Below, piece by piece: positions 1-8,783 of a stretch of 53,490 nucleotides of DNA. The notes below the pieces were generated by a model that worked only from the letters and a program-made list of their open reading frames with translations, made no database searches and was not told the DNA's origin. This DNA is from Ruminococcus sp. (GTDB lineage: Bacteria; Bacillota; Clostridia; Oscillospirales; Ruminococcaceae), in the NCBI GenBank assembly GCA_024697545.1, contig JAILFN010000068.1:1-53490 (forward strand). The letters run 5' to 3'. Both the position numbers and the translations under genes were made by a program. How positions within the stretch are numbered: position 1 is the stretch's first letter; each line of letters begins with the position of its first letter.

Positions 1-1
1 C

Positions 2-640
2 AAGAACGGCAAGACCGTTTACACCGCGACCGTTAATTTCGACGGCAAGACCTACACCGACACTCTCACCGTAACGATCGGAAAGAAGGCTTACACCGCT
101 CCCGCAATCAGCTATCTGAAGGGCGACGGCGCAGTTAAGCTCTCCTGGAACGCTATCGAAGGCGCTGAAAGATATGCTATCGCAGGCTTCATCGACGGCA
201 AGTGGAAGCTGCTCAACAGAACGGAAGACACGAGCTTCATTCTCGAGAACCTGAATCCCGGTGAGCAGTACAAGGTGGCAGTAGTTGCAATGTTCGATGG
301 CGAGTACATCATGGACTTCTCGAACGCTATCGTGGTAACACCTAAGCCCGCAGCAGCGTCCGTATATCCCAAGATCACCGAGATCGAGTATAACGAGCAG
401 TATCACCAGTTCAAGCTCAACTGGACCGAGGTTCCCAACGCACAGAACTACGGCATCGCGGTATACCTGGCAGGCAAGTGGAAGATCCAGACCCAGTCGA
501 TCCCCGCAGGCACCACCAGCTACACCTCGCCCAAGCTCAAGGCTGGCAGCACCTACAAGATGATCGTTTGCGCTAAGGTAAACGGCAAGTGGGATCTGTC
601 CGCACTGAGCAGCAGAGCGTTTGAGGTTACTGTGAAATAA
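2..640 (+). CDS. C-terminal part of an FnIII-repeat protein (5' end outside window)
   Basis: The reading frame is open from base 2 to the TAA at 638-640, so this is the last 212 residues of a larger protein. Two fibronectin type III-like repeats can be seen, each with the pattern W-x(5)-A-x-x-Y and a conserved GKWK/GKWD strand: about residues 40-115 (LSWNAIEGAERYAIAGF) and 120-212 (LNWTEVPNAQNYGIAVY). The preceding segment, rich in Thr and Val, is the end of another beta domain. FnIII repeats of this kind are common linkers in secreted clostridial and ruminococcal carbohydrate-active or adhesion proteins; the catalytic or binding part would lie upstream. The protein ends in a beta strand (FEVTVK) without an LPXTG or membrane anchor. 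No function can be given from this fragment alone. Confidence 0.85.
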   Translation, partial: KNGKTVYTATVNFDGKTYTDTLTVTIGKKAYTAPAISYLKGDGAVKLSWNAIEGAERYAIAGFIDGKWKLLNRTEDTSFILENLNPGEQYKVAVVAMFDGEYIMDFSNAIVVTPKPAAASVYPKITEIEYNEQYHQFKLNWTEVPNAQNYGIAVYLAGKWKIQTQSIPAGTTSYTSPKLKAGSTYKMIVCAKVNGKWDLSALSSRAFEVTVK

Positions 641-688
641 AGCCTACACCTCACATCTCCTTTATAGAATATCGGTGAAAACCGACGA

Positions 689-723
689 CCCGCAGCCCCC
701 TGAAAAGGGGGTTGTTGGGTTTT
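689..723 (+). terminator. Rho-independent terminator after the FnIII gene
   Basis: A GC-rich stem (CCCGCAGCCCCC against GGGGGTTGTTGGG with G-U pairs) with a TGAAAA loop is followed by TTTT. It lies 49 bases after the FnIII stop codon. Confidence 0.7.
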
Positions 724-745
724 GTGGGGGCGGATATATACAAAT

Positions 746-782
746 ATCCCCGACATTTCACGATGTCGGGGATACGTTTTTT
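746..782 (+). terminator. Second terminator hairpin between convergent genes
   Basis: A perfect 11-bp stem, ATCCCCGACAT/ATGTCGGGGAT with a six-base loop, is followed by ACG and six T. It backs up the terminator just upstream, or acts on the minus strand for the convergent SGNH gene that ends at 821. The minus-strand side has only a loose T/A-rich tail. Confidence 0.7.
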
Positions 783-820
783 CGTAAATTATGTCAGAGG
801 TCGGCTGCCGCAGGCTGCGG

Positions 821-2791
821 TCACTTGATAAGACCTACGCCCCAGATCGTGAAGGAACCGCTTCCGCTGATGGAAACGTCAAGGTCGCCCGAATGATCCT
901 GATAATAGCCGAGTTCGGCATCTGGGCCGCCCCATGTGTACTGCTTGTTGCCGCTTATCTTGGTGGTCTTGCCGTTCACGGTAACGTTTATGCTGCCCAT
1001 GCCCGAGCTGTTTGCCTTGAACACGATGATGAGCCCCTTGCCCTTTGTCTTGAAGGTCATCGGGCTGCCGCCGTTGAGGGTGTAGGAGTAGGGGAGAGCG
1101 CTGCCGCCGTAGCCGCTGCCCGAAGTCCACGAGCCTGCGTTGAAGTTGGTCTGGTATCGGGGATCAATGTTCTCGCAGCTTGCATACTCTGCGCCGTATA
1201 CATAGCTTGAAGGCTGAGTGTAGCCGTCGCAGCTGTTCTCGCTTCTCAATGCCTGACGCACATAGTAAGCCATGCAGTCGGCGATGAGCTGTCCGCCATT
1301 CTTGTGCGGATGATACTCATCGGTAAAGTAATCTCCTGTTTTGAGGAATCCACTGTTGAACGCCTTTGTAAGGGCATCGTCCATGCTGATCACGGGGATA
1401 TCGAAGTTCCTGCCGATGGGATACATCTGCGACTGGCTGGAGAAGCCGCCCTTTGAGCGGTTTATCAGCACGCACACGGCAGGTGCGTTTGGCATATCGA
1501 GGAACTTTTTGATGCAGCTTTCAAAGCACTTTTTGTACATGATATCCTCGTGGTCGTTTACCGAAAACTCGAGGAAGATGATGTCGGGCTCCTGCTCGAC
1601 TATCTGCTTTTCACTGCGTACCAGTCCCACTACCGAGGAGGTCCCCGAAAGGCCTGCGTTTATCTCTTTGAAGCCGCCCTTTGCAAAGGTGGTTTTGAGG
1701 TAGTTGGAGAAGGGGGTGGTATAGTTCTTGCCTTCGGTGATGGAACCGCCGAGGTATGCCACCGTCAGGGAGGAGCCTTTTTCAGCCGCCGTAAGCTTTT
1801 GGCTGAGGCGGTATGTATTGCCCATGTGCTTGATGGAGCTTTTATAGAAGTCGATATACTGCGGTGAAGCAGTCTCCTGATAATCATCCCACTTGGTAGC
1901 AGTGAATTCGGGCACCTTGCCTTCGCCTCCTGTCATTACGGACGATCTTGTGCCTTCGGGTGCTATCATTACATCGTCGATATACAGATCCATAAGATCT
2001 CCCGATGATGTTACCGTTTCAACATAAAGGGTGATATCGCCCGCATTATCGGGTATGGTGAATGATGTGTTCTCGATCTTTGTCCATTCGCCGCTCTTGC
2101 AGGATTCCGAAGCGATGTGAGTGTATACAGCGGTAGTGCCGTTGCTGCCGCCCTGCTGGAGAGATATCTGTATCCGTGCATCTCTGCCCGACATCTGTAG
2201 GGCAGCAAGGCTTATGCTGTAGGTCTGACCTGCCTTGAATTCGGAGCCGAGGCTGACAGCTGCGCCGTTCCACTCGGAGCTTCTGCCCGAAACCAGCATC
2301 GACTGACCCGTCTTGCCGTAGTATGCCTTGTCGGTAGCCTTGACGGAAGCGGGACCTCTGCCTGTCCAGTCGCCCACGCCTGAATCGAAATCATAATCAG
2401 GCTGCTCGCTGAGGGGCGGGTCTATGTAGGACGAGGAGTTCTCGGGGAGGGAGACTATGATGCCGTCAAGGTAATTGCGGATGGAATTAACATCGTCCGC
2501 CGAGATGCCGCTGCCCTCATTGAAAATATCGGCATTAGCGAGTCCCTGCGGGGAGAGCGGGTATTTATTAGGGTTTTTGACATATCTTGCAACAAGGCTG
2601 AGATCGCGGATATCAACAACGCCGTCAACATTGGCGTCGCCGTAGAGCGATACCGCTGACGCTGTCTGTCGGAGATATCGGTAGGAACTGCCGCCCCGAT
2701 CCTGCGCATAGACCGCAGGGGGCACGGAAGCCGCGATCATCATAAAGGAAACTATACCGCTTATGATCCTTTTACTGTTTGTGGTTCGCAC
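821..2791 (-). CDS. Secreted dockerin-containing SGNH/GDSL esterase with carbohydrate-binding module
   Basis: About 656 residues. A signal peptide (positively charged start, SGIVSFMMIAASVPPAVYA) is followed by a dockerin type I domain at about residues 48-110: first calcium repeat GDANVDGVVDIRDLSLVARY, second repeat poorer in Asp. Next is a jelly-roll CBM4/9/22-like module (about 130-280), then an SGNH hydrolase core (about 340-530) with block I GGSITEG, an Asn block FSVNDHE and the C-terminal Asp-His pair DEYHPHKNG. A last beta domain (about 540-656) resembles the extra domain of acetyl-xylan esterases. The likely role is deacetylation of plant polysaccharide while docked on a cellulosome or cell surface. 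The GTG at 2791 has AGGAG eight bases upstream; an ATG at 2797 is too close to it. An N-terminal dockerin is unusual. Confidence 0.85.
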   Translation of the reverse strand: MRTTNSKRIISGIVSFMMIAASVPPAVYAQDRGGSSYRYLRQTASAVSLYGDANVDGVVDIRDLSLVARYVKNPNKYPLSPQGLANADIFNEGSGISADDVNSIRNYLDGIIVSLPENSSSYIDPPLSEQPDYDFDSGVGDWTGRGPASVKATDKAYYGKTGQSMLVSGRSSEWNGAAVSLGSEFKAGQTYSISLAALQMSGRDARIQISLQQGGSNGTTAVYTHIASESCKSGEWTKIENTSFTIPDNAGDITLYVETVTSSGDLMDLYIDDVMIAPEGTRSSVMTGGEGKVPEFTATKWDDYQETASPQYIDFYKSSIKHMGNTYRLSQKLTAAEKGSSLTVAYLGGSITEGKNYTTPFSNYLKTTFAKGGFKEINAGLSGTSSVVGLVRSEKQIVEQEPDIIFLEFSVNDHEDIMYKKCFESCIKKFLDMPNAPAVCVLINRSKGGFSSQSQMYPIGRNFDIPVISMDDALTKAFNSGFLKTGDYFTDEYHPHKNGGQLIADCMAYYVRQALRSENSCDGYTQPSSYVYGAEYASCENIDPRYQTNFNAGSWTSGSGYGGSALPYSYTLNGGSPMTFKTKGKGLIIVFKANSSGMGSINVTVNGKTTKISGNKQYTWGGPDAELGYYQDHSGDLDVSISGSGSFTIWGVGLIK

Positions 2792-3084
2792 TCTCATCAC
2801 TCCTGAATAGTATTGTTAAAAGATCCCGAACAGCTGTTTTGGATCTATATGGGACATCTTTTCGATCGGCAGTACAAGCATATTATTAAAAAAATGTTCG
2901 TACAACAGCTGTCAATGTACCCAATAAATCACAAGCTTGTTGGACAACTTTATTATAAATATACATTATGTACGGTGCTTATTGCAATAGCAATGGGCAA
3001 TATTTTACAAAGTTTTAACATTGATATAATATATGTACGGCTTCGGCTCAAATATATACTGACAAGTTTTGAAAAAACAGGCAA
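2792..3084. other. Intergenic stretch upstream of the SGNH gene
   Basis: AT-rich leader of about 290 bases with no credible gene. It holds one candidate minus-strand promoter (entered separately) and two copies of a near-palindrome, AACAGCTGTT at 2829-2838 and AACAGCTGTC at 2904-2913, about 75 bases apart, both downstream of the candidate promoter in the leader of the SGNH mRNA. Confidence 0.4.
2965..2993 (-). promoter_or_regulatory. Candidate sigma-A promoter for the SGNH esterase
   Basis: On the minus strand TTGCTA, 17 bases, CATAAT. Five of six -10 positions and four of six -35 positions match. It would give a leader of about 165 bases. Confidence 0.4.
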
Positions 3085-3121
3085 AACAAGACAGCCGCAG
3101 TAAACAAACGGCTGTCTTGTT
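3085..3121 (-). terminator. Terminator of the glycan operon
   Basis: A perfect 13-bp stem AACAAGACAGCCG/CGGCTGTCTTGTT with an 11-base loop. Read on the minus strand it is followed by TTTTGCCTG and a further T run, so it ends the minus-strand operon whose last gene stops at 3153. Confidence 0.85.
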
Positions 3122-3152
3122 CTCGTCTTATCGTAATTACAGGCTGTTTTCC

Positions 3153-4271
3153 TTATCCGAGCTTTGATTCCTCTTCGCAGATGAGCGCTGTCTGCTCCCG
3201 GGAAAGCCCCGTTGCCGCCGCGATCTCCTCGGCACCCTTTCCTTCGCGCAGCATAAGCCTTGCGGAGTATATCTTTTCTATGATGTTCTTTTCTTCGGGT
3301 ATCGCAGAGTCGGTGAAATTGAGCCGTTCCTCCTCAACAACGAGCGGGCGGTTCATGACTCTTGCGTTTATCGCCATGACATACTCGCCCAGGAATCCCA
3401 TGAACGCCAGCTGTATGCCGCCGAGAAAGAACTGACCTATCGTTGCGGGTGCTGAACCTGCCGAGAAATCGTTCCACCAGAGCAGCTTGAGTATAAGATA
3501 GACTATGCCTATCAGAAAGCTGAACCCAGCGACTATGAATCCGATAAAGGTCGCAAGGCGCAGCCCCGCTTTGGTGTAGCTGGTAAAGCCCTCCATCGCG
3601 CCGTCGTAGAGGCTGAAAAAGTTGTTGTGCGTCTTGCCCGCGCGTCTTTTCTGCTGCGTATATTCTATCTCGCGGCGTTCGGGACCCAGCTCTGCGACTA
3701 TGCCGCGTATAAAAGGCTGAGGGTCGCGCAGCTCCCTGAGCGTCTGTATAAAGCTCTTGTCATAAAGCCCGAAGCCCGTGAACTGCTCTATCTGATCGCA
3801 GCGGCTGAGCTTTCTTATAGTCTTGTAGTAAACGCCGCGCATGAAATATAACAGCGGGTTTTCCTTGCTCTTTGTCTTTACGCCTATGACGATCTTATAG
3901 CCTTTTTCCCATTCCCTTACGAATTTCGGGATCATCTCGGGCGGATCCTGAAAGTCGCAGCACATACCGATCGTGCAGTCTCCCGTCGTCTGGAGCAGAC
4001 CGTAATAAGGGCTTTTGAACTGACCGAAGTTCGTGACATTGAATATAGCCTTTACGTTCTTGTCTTCGCGGCACAGCTCACGCAGTATCTCTCGTGTGCG
4101 GTCATGGCTCTTGTTGTCGATAAAGAGGATCTCATAGTCGTAAGCGGGACAGTCTTTTTTTATAATACCGCGGACAGCCTCACAGATCTGTCTTACGTTT
4201 TCTTCTTCGTTGTAACATGGTATCATTACCGATATCTTCTTTTTCAAATCACATTCCACCGTCGCTTTCAT
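3153..4271 (-). CDS. Membrane glycosyltransferase family 2 (GtrB/DPM1-like)
   Basis: 372 residues. The GT2 fold starts at residue 14 with VMIPCYNEEENV, continues with a FIDNKSHDRT strand and the metal-binding CCDFQDPPE motif, and is followed by two membrane helices (about residues 235-262 and 275-300, the second with GGIQLAFMGFLGEYV, typical of the polyprenyl-phosphate sugar transferases) and a C-terminal cytosolic tail. Such enzymes transfer a sugar from a nucleotide donor to undecaprenyl phosphate at the inner face of the membrane. The start overlaps the HAD stop by ATGA, so translation is coupled. It is the last gene of the six-gene operon and probably loads its product sugar onto a lipid carrier. 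Confidence 0.85.
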   Translation of the reverse strand: MKATVECDLKKKISVMIPCYNEEENVRQICEAVRGIIKKDCPAYDYEILFIDNKSHDRTREILRELCREDKNVKAIFNVTNFGQFKSPYYGLLQTTGDCTIGMCCDFQDPPEMIPKFVREWEKGYKIVIGVKTKSKENPLLYFMRGVYYKTIRKLSRCDQIEQFTGFGLYDKSFIQTLRELRDPQPFIRGIVAELGPERREIEYTQQKRRAGKTHNNFFSLYDGAMEGFTSYTKAGLRLATFIGFIVAGFSFLIGIVYLILKLLWWNDFSAGSAPATIGQFFLGGIQLAFMGFLGEYVMAINARVMNRPLVVEEERLNFTDSAIPEEKNIIEKIYSARLMLREGKGAEEIAAATGLSREQTALICEEESKLG

Positions 4272-4924
4272 CGGATGTTTCTGATAATATCATATATCTG
4301 TGCGGGAGCATCTGCCATGCCCGCGCAGGGGCAGTCCGCAGTATCCTCGGGGCGGCGGAAGCCGAAGCCGTAGGTGACGGCGATAAACCCCACTCCCGCG
4401 CCCTCGGCACCGACAGCGTCGTTGATGGTATCGCCGACCATAACGGTATCCGCGGGACTGCCGCCGAGCTTTTCCATGCATAGCTTTATAAGCTCGGTCT
4501 TGGTCGGTGTGCCTTCATCGTTTGCGCCGAATACCGCCGTGAGATATTTATCCAGCCCGAATTTTTCGGTAAGCGGCACTGCAAAGCGCTGCGGCTTGTT
4601 GGTGGCGATACCGAGCTTCATGCCCGAAGCACAAAGGCTCTCGCACAGCTTTGGCATACCCTCGTAATGCTCCGCATGGAAGACGGCTCCGCGGCTGTAA
4701 AACTCGCGGAAGACCGTGGTGGCTCTCGCAGCCTCCTCCTTGCTGCAGCCGCATATGTCGGCAAAGGACTTTGTCAGCGGCGGCCCTATAAAGGCTAAAA
4801 GCTCGCTGCGGGAAAGCTCCCTCAGTCCGAGCGTCTTGACTGCATATTCAACGCTCTCGGTAATGCCGCTGCCTGTGTTGAGCAGCGTGCCGTCAAGGTC
4901 GAAGATGACGTTTTTTATCTTCAT
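4268..4924 (-). CDS. HAD-family phosphatase (phosphoglycolate phosphatase-like)
   Basis: 218 residues. HAD motif I is NVIFDLDGTLLNTGSG at residues 4-19 with nucleophile DxD, motif II is the IATNKP strand, and motif III/IV is GDTINDAVGAEGAGV near residue 170; a C1 helical cap lies between I and II. The fold matches Gph/PgmB-like small-molecule phosphatases. The start at 4924 is set by an ATGA overlap with the upstream epimerase stop and a GGAGG site 11 bases before it; an in-frame ATG 10 codons earlier lacks such a site. It overlaps the next gene by ATGA as well. In this operon it may remove a phosphate from a sugar precursor; its real substrate cannot be read from sequence. Confidence 0.85.
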   Translation of the reverse strand: MKIKNVIFDLDGTLLNTGSGITESVEYAVKTLGLRELSRSELLAFIGPPLTKSFADICGCSKEEAARATTVFREFYSRGAVFHAEHYEGMPKLCESLCASGMKLGIATNKPQRFAVPLTEKFGLDKYLTAVFGANDEGTPTKTELIKLCMEKLGGSPADTVMVGDTINDAVGAEGAGVGFIAVTYGFGFRRPEDTADCPCAGMADAPAQIYDIIRNIR

Positions 4925-5853
4925 TTGCGGGAAGTCCTCCGTTCTTTCTGCCAATCTATGGTACGCCTTATGCCCTCTTCAAAGGACACGGCAGGTTTGA
5001 AGCCCGTATCGCGGGAAAGGCTCGATATGTCGGCTTCGAGGTGCATCACCTGACCTGCCGAATAAGGCACTTCGCCAAAGCCGAGCGGCAGCGAGGGGTC
5101 TATCGCGTCCCTGAGCATTTCTATGTATTCGCGAAGCGGCATTGCCCGACCCGAGCCCAGCGGATACACCGCCCCGCCTTTGCCGTTTTGCGCGGCGGCA
5201 AGCAGCGCCGCAGCCGCGTCCTCGCAGTACAGGTAATCCCATATCTGCGTGCCGGCGGTCAGAGAAGGTCTTTCTCCCGCCAGCAGCTTGTCTATAACAT
5301 CAGATATCATAGATCCCGAAGCTTCGTATATCCCGTACACCGAAAGTATACGCAGCCAGATGCAGTCGATGCCCATAAGCTCACACTTGCGGCGGAGCAT
5401 ATTGCCTGTGCAGAGCTTTGCAGAACCGTAGCCCGTCAGCGGAAAGCAGGGGGTATCCGGGGTGAGAGCGGTGTTATGCAGACCGTATTCCGCCTGAGAG
5501 CCCGCGCCGAGAAACACTTTGCACCCGAGTGCCGAAGCGGCGTCGGCTGCGTCTATGGCAAAGCCTATATTCTCTGCCTGTGCTTTCATATCGTCCCTTC
5601 CGTATCTTGCGTTTTTCCATGCAAGGTGAAAAAAAGCGTCGGCGCTCCCGATCTTCCCGCCAAGGGCTGAAAGCTCTGTGATGTCACATTCAATGACGGT
5701 GAGCATACTGCTGTCGGGGAGGTTGCAAAGCCTTTCGCAGCCTGGTCGCACGACGGCATAAACGGCTATGCCTTTTTCGGTGAGCAGATGGCAGAGCGAA
5801 GCTCCGACAGCGCCCGTAGGACCCGTTACAACGGCGGTCTTTATCTCTCTCAT
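4921..5853 (-). CDS. NAD(P)-dependent sugar-nucleotide epimerase/dehydratase (extended SDR)
   Basis: 310 residues. The Rossmann glycine motif is TGPTGAVG at residues 10-17, and the SDR catalytic Tyr-Lys pair is YGSAK near residues 143-147. The C-terminal substrate domain contains a WDYLYCEDAAAALLAA stretch typical of nucleotide-sugar reductases and epimerases such as CDP-abequose synthase-like or GalE-like proteins. The start has AAGGAG seven bases upstream. The stop overlaps the HAD start. It probably reduces or epimerises a nucleotide-bound keto sugar; the adjacent ThDP enzyme would fit a 4-keto-deoxy sugar as shared intermediate, but that is inference. Confidence 0.85.
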   Translation of the reverse strand: MREIKTAVVTGPTGAVGASLCHLLTEKGIAVYAVVRPGCERLCNLPDSSMLTVIECDITELSALGGKIGSADAFFHLAWKNARYGRDDMKAQAENIGFAIDAADAASALGCKVFLGAGSQAEYGLHNTALTPDTPCFPLTGYGSAKLCTGNMLRRKCELMGIDCIWLRILSVYGIYEASGSMISDVIDKLLAGERPSLTAGTQIWDYLYCEDAAAALLAAAQNGKGGAVYPLGSGRAMPLREYIEMLRDAIDPSLPLGFGEVPYSAGQVMHLEADISSLSRDTGFKPAVSFEEGIRRTIDWQKERRTSRK

Positions 5854-5868
5854 CGTGATGCTCCTTTA

Positions 5869-6927
5869 TCAGAGGGTGCAGTAAAGCACAGTGTCGGAAA
5901 GGGCATAGGTATGCTGCCTTACCGAGAGCTTGTACTCGGGCACAAGGCTCTTTACAAGAAGCGGGATCGAGAAAAAGTCCACCGAGTTGTGGTAAATACA
6001 GATAGACATTATCGGCTTGTGCTCCTTTATCTGAGCCTCTGCGCCCTTGAGCATTTTGTATTCATAGCTTTCTATATCAGCCTTGATAAAGCACTTGTCG
6101 GTGATATAGCCTGCAAGCGTTACAGTGCGGCATTCTTCCGAGCCGCTGCTCTTTGTCGCCGACATCTTTGAACCGAGACCGTTGTTGTTGTCGTAGCTTT
6201 CAACGTAGAGGGTGTTGTCCTCATCGCCGACTGCATAGTCATAAAGCTCGACCGCGTCGTCGGAGATGCCCCATTCCTTTTTGAGCCTTTCCATACGAAA
6301 GCCCATTGCGGTGTAGTTCTTTTTGTCCGGCTCAAAAGCGATGATCTTTTTGAAAACACCGTCGTGCGCCCAGATGTAGTTTTCAACGGAATCGCCGACA
6401 TAAGCGCCGCAGTCGATGAATGTTTCGCCCGCAGCCGCTGCCCTGAACTTCGGCAGGCAGTAATACTGGTCGGGAATGATGATATCATCTTCGGGGAAGG
6501 TGCAGTTTATCCTGTTTTCGAGCATGGTAAGATACACCCTCTTAGACTCCTCATCGTCGAGCAGTTCGTAAGCCTTTATGACATCTTCCCTGAACAGTCC
6601 GAATATCACCGCTTCGAGATTTGCACTGTCAACGCCCATATCGCCGAGCTGCTTTGTGATGGCGGTGAATGCGGCGGGCTGTCCCGTGCATATCAGCACG
6701 AGGGTCTTTTCGTCCTTTATCATCTTGTCGGCAGAAATGATAGGGGTGTCGCCGATGGTCTTGTTCTGCTTTGCGGGGTCGTTGTCAACGTAAGCCTCTA
6801 TCTTCAGCTGAGGTACGCGGGCGAGACCTTCGCGGAAAAGCATGGCGGTGTTGCCTGCGCCCCATATGTAAAGCCGTCTGCCGTCTGCTGCGGGAAGTCC
6901 CGAAAGCAATTCTTCTATTTTTTTCAT
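5869..6927 (-). CDS. FkbM-family methyltransferase with N-terminal nucleotide-binding domain
   Basis: 352 residues. The first 110 or so residues form a small Rossmann-like domain (LYIWGAGNTAMLFREG, then AYVDND), as seen in PglD/CapD-like N-termini of surface-glycan proteins. The second half is an SAM-dependent FkbM methyltransferase: motif I ETFIDCGAYVGDSV near residue 170, post-I IIAFEPD and an acidic FIKADIESYEYKML strand. FkbM enzymes O-methylate sugars or small hydroxy acids. The ATG at 6927 is chosen because AAGGTG lies nine bases before it; a GTG three codons upstream overlaps that site. The gene sits between the ThDP enzyme and the epimerase in one operon, so methylation of the same unusual sugar is likely. 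Confidence 0.8.
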   Translation of the reverse strand: MKKIEELLSGLPAADGRRLYIWGAGNTAMLFREGLARVPQLKIEAYVDNDPAKQNKTIGDTPIISADKMIKDEKTLVLICTGQPAAFTAITKQLGDMGVDSANLEAVIFGLFREDVIKAYELLDDEESKRVYLTMLENRINCTFPEDDIIIPDQYYCLPKFRAAAAGETFIDCGAYVGDSVENYIWAHDGVFKKIIAFEPDKKNYTAMGFRMERLKKEWGISDDAVELYDYAVGDEDNTLYVESYDNNNGLGSKMSATKSSGSEECRTVTLAGYITDKCFIKADIESYEYKMLKGAEAQIKEHKPIMSICIYHNSVDFFSIPLLVKSLVPEYKLSVRQHTYALSDTVLYCTL

Positions 6928-6977
6928 AATGTTCACCTTTTTCCTTGTGGGCGTGCTGAGCTCAGACTGCCTGCGGT

Positions 6978-8777
6978 CTATTTCATCTCGTAAAGAGGTA
7001 TCAGCATATTCTTTCTGAATTCCTCATCGGGAAGGGGCGGGTTCATGTATTCAAGCGGGAGCGATTCCATCTGTCCGTCGGAACGCTTGTAGGACACCTG
7101 CTTGGGGAACGCCGTCAGCCCGATGGGGGTCATTACCTTGCAGATAACGGGACCGTCGTATTCAAGCACCTGCGATACCTTTTCGTCAAGCTCGGCATTG
7201 CTGTTTATGGTAAAGGTCTTCAAGCCGTAAGCCTCGGCGACCTTTGCAACATCTGGCAGCGAAAGCCCCGATGAGGTGTTGCAGGCAACGAAATGCTTGC
7301 TGAATATATTCGTCTGGGTCGCCTGGATAGCGCCGTAGCCGTTGTTTGCAAGCACGAATATCTTTATCGGCAGCCCGAGGCGGTGTATAGTTTCAAGCTC
7401 CTGTATGTTCATGACAAAGCCGCCGTCGCCGTTCACGCCGACGGTGCGCTTTCCGCCCGAAGCAAGGCAGGCACCTATCGAAGCGGGCAGACCGTAGCCC
7501 ATCGAAGCCAGTCCCTTTGTGCAGAAGACGCGCTGTCCGCGCTTTACCTTGAATGCCTGCATGGAGATATCTATGCAGCTGCCCGAGCTTCCCGATACAT
7601 ATACGTCATCGGCTGTCAGCTTGTCCGAAATGGTGTCGATAAGGCAGTAGGTGTTGACAAGCTCCTTCTGCTCCCTGTATTCGGGCAGGATAATGGGATA
7701 GGCTTCTTTCATGCGGCGGGCGTAGTCAAGCCACTCCGACCGGTCCTTCTTCTCTATCCTGTCGGCATACTTTATCATCGTGAGCATGAATTCACGAGCG
7801 TCGGCATTGACGCAGATATCGGGGCGGACGTTTATCTTGCTCAGCTCAAACGGGTCGATGTCTACCATTATCTTTACAGCCTCACGGGCAAAGCCGTCGA
7901 AGTTGTAGCCTGTCTGCAAGAGGTTCAGGCGTGCGCCGATGCTCATGAAGAAGTCGGAATTCTGCTGCAAGAAATTTGCATACCTGTGACCCAGTCCGCC
8001 CGGTCTTCCGAAGTAGAGCGGGTCGTTCTCCTCAACAAGATCTATGCCGTTCCATGTGGTGAGCACGGGTATGCCGAGTATCTCTTCAAGCCTGCGGAAC
8101 TCCCCGATGCCGCCCGAAAGACGTATGCCGTTTCCCGCGAGTATCACGGGGCGCTCAGACCTGTTGAGGCGGTCGATGATATCGAACACCGCACGGTCAG
8201 CAGGCGGCAGGGGCGGAGCAAAAGGCGTAAAGCCCGCAAGCTCGTCCTCCTCCACGATGCTCGCCTGAACGTCAAGCGGTATATCGAGCCAGACGGGACC
8301 GCAGCGTCCGTGGGTGGCTTCATATACGGCACGCTCCATGTGGTAGCGTATCATGTTGGGCTCGTCCACAAGTGCGGCATATTTCGTCATGGGCTTTACC
8401 GATGAGATTATGTCAAGCTCCTGCATACCCTGCTGGCGGATATTCTGATCTCTTATCATATCAAGCCGCTTGACCTGCCCCGATATAACGATCATCGGGG
8501 TGGATTCAAGGTAAGCGCCCGCCACGCCCGTGAGGGCGTTTGTGCCTCCGGGACCCGTGGTCACCATCAGCAGTCCCGGCGTGCCGTTTACTCTTGCGTA
8601 GCCTTCGGCGGCAATGGCTGCGCCCTGTTCGTTCTGTGTGCAGACAAAGCTTATGACCTTGCTTTTTCCCAGCGAATCGTTTAAGTGCATAGCCCCGCCG
8701 CCGGGAAGCATGAACATATGCTTCGAGCCTGTTTTTTCAAGACATTTTATAACGTAATCCGATACCTTTATCTTCAT
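6978..8777 (-). CDS. Thiamine-diphosphate enzyme, acetolactate-synthase-like
   Basis: 599 residues, the length of a catalytic acetohydroxyacid synthase subunit. The N-terminal PYR domain holds the activating Glu in QNEQGAAIAAEGYAR (about residues 48-62), the middle domain is present, and the C-terminal PP domain carries the ThDP-Mg motif GDGG then about 25 residues to ANNGYG. No regulatory ilvH/ilvN or other branched-chain gene is nearby; instead the neighbours are an aldolase, a methyltransferase, an epimerase and a glycosyltransferase. This matches the context of YerE-type enzymes, which use pyruvate to add an acetyl branch to a keto sugar on a nucleotide. That assignment is inference; a plain acetolactate synthase cannot be excluded. 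Confidence 0.8.
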   Translation of the reverse strand: MKIKVSDYVIKCLEKTGSKHMFMLPGGGAMHLNDSLGKSKVISFVCTQNEQGAAIAAEGYARVNGTPGLLMVTTGPGGTNALTGVAGAYLESTPMIVISGQVKRLDMIRDQNIRQQGMQELDIISSVKPMTKYAALVDEPNMIRYHMERAVYEATHGRCGPVWLDIPLDVQASIVEEDELAGFTPFAPPLPPADRAVFDIIDRLNRSERPVILAGNGIRLSGGIGEFRRLEEILGIPVLTTWNGIDLVEENDPLYFGRPGGLGHRYANFLQQNSDFFMSIGARLNLLQTGYNFDGFAREAVKIMVDIDPFELSKINVRPDICVNADAREFMLTMIKYADRIEKKDRSEWLDYARRMKEAYPIILPEYREQKELVNTYCLIDTISDKLTADDVYVSGSSGSCIDISMQAFKVKRGQRVFCTKGLASMGYGLPASIGACLASGGKRTVGVNGDGGFVMNIQELETIHRLGLPIKIFVLANNGYGAIQATQTNIFSKHFVACNTSSGLSLPDVAKVAEAYGLKTFTINSNAELDEKVSQVLEYDGPVICKVMTPIGLTAFPKQVSYKRSDGQMESLPLEYMNPPLPDEEFRKNMLIPLYEMK

Positions 8778-8783
8778 GATATC

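Noticed and set aside
2813-3103. Plus-strand frame of 96 codons in the gap before the SGNH gene
   Set aside because: AT-rich, no ribosome site, covers the glycan operon terminator.
7293-8405. Long open frame of 370 codons opposite the ThDP enzyme
   Set aside because: Antisense to a clear enzyme gene, no ribosome site, no recognisable protein; a shadow of strong codon bias.
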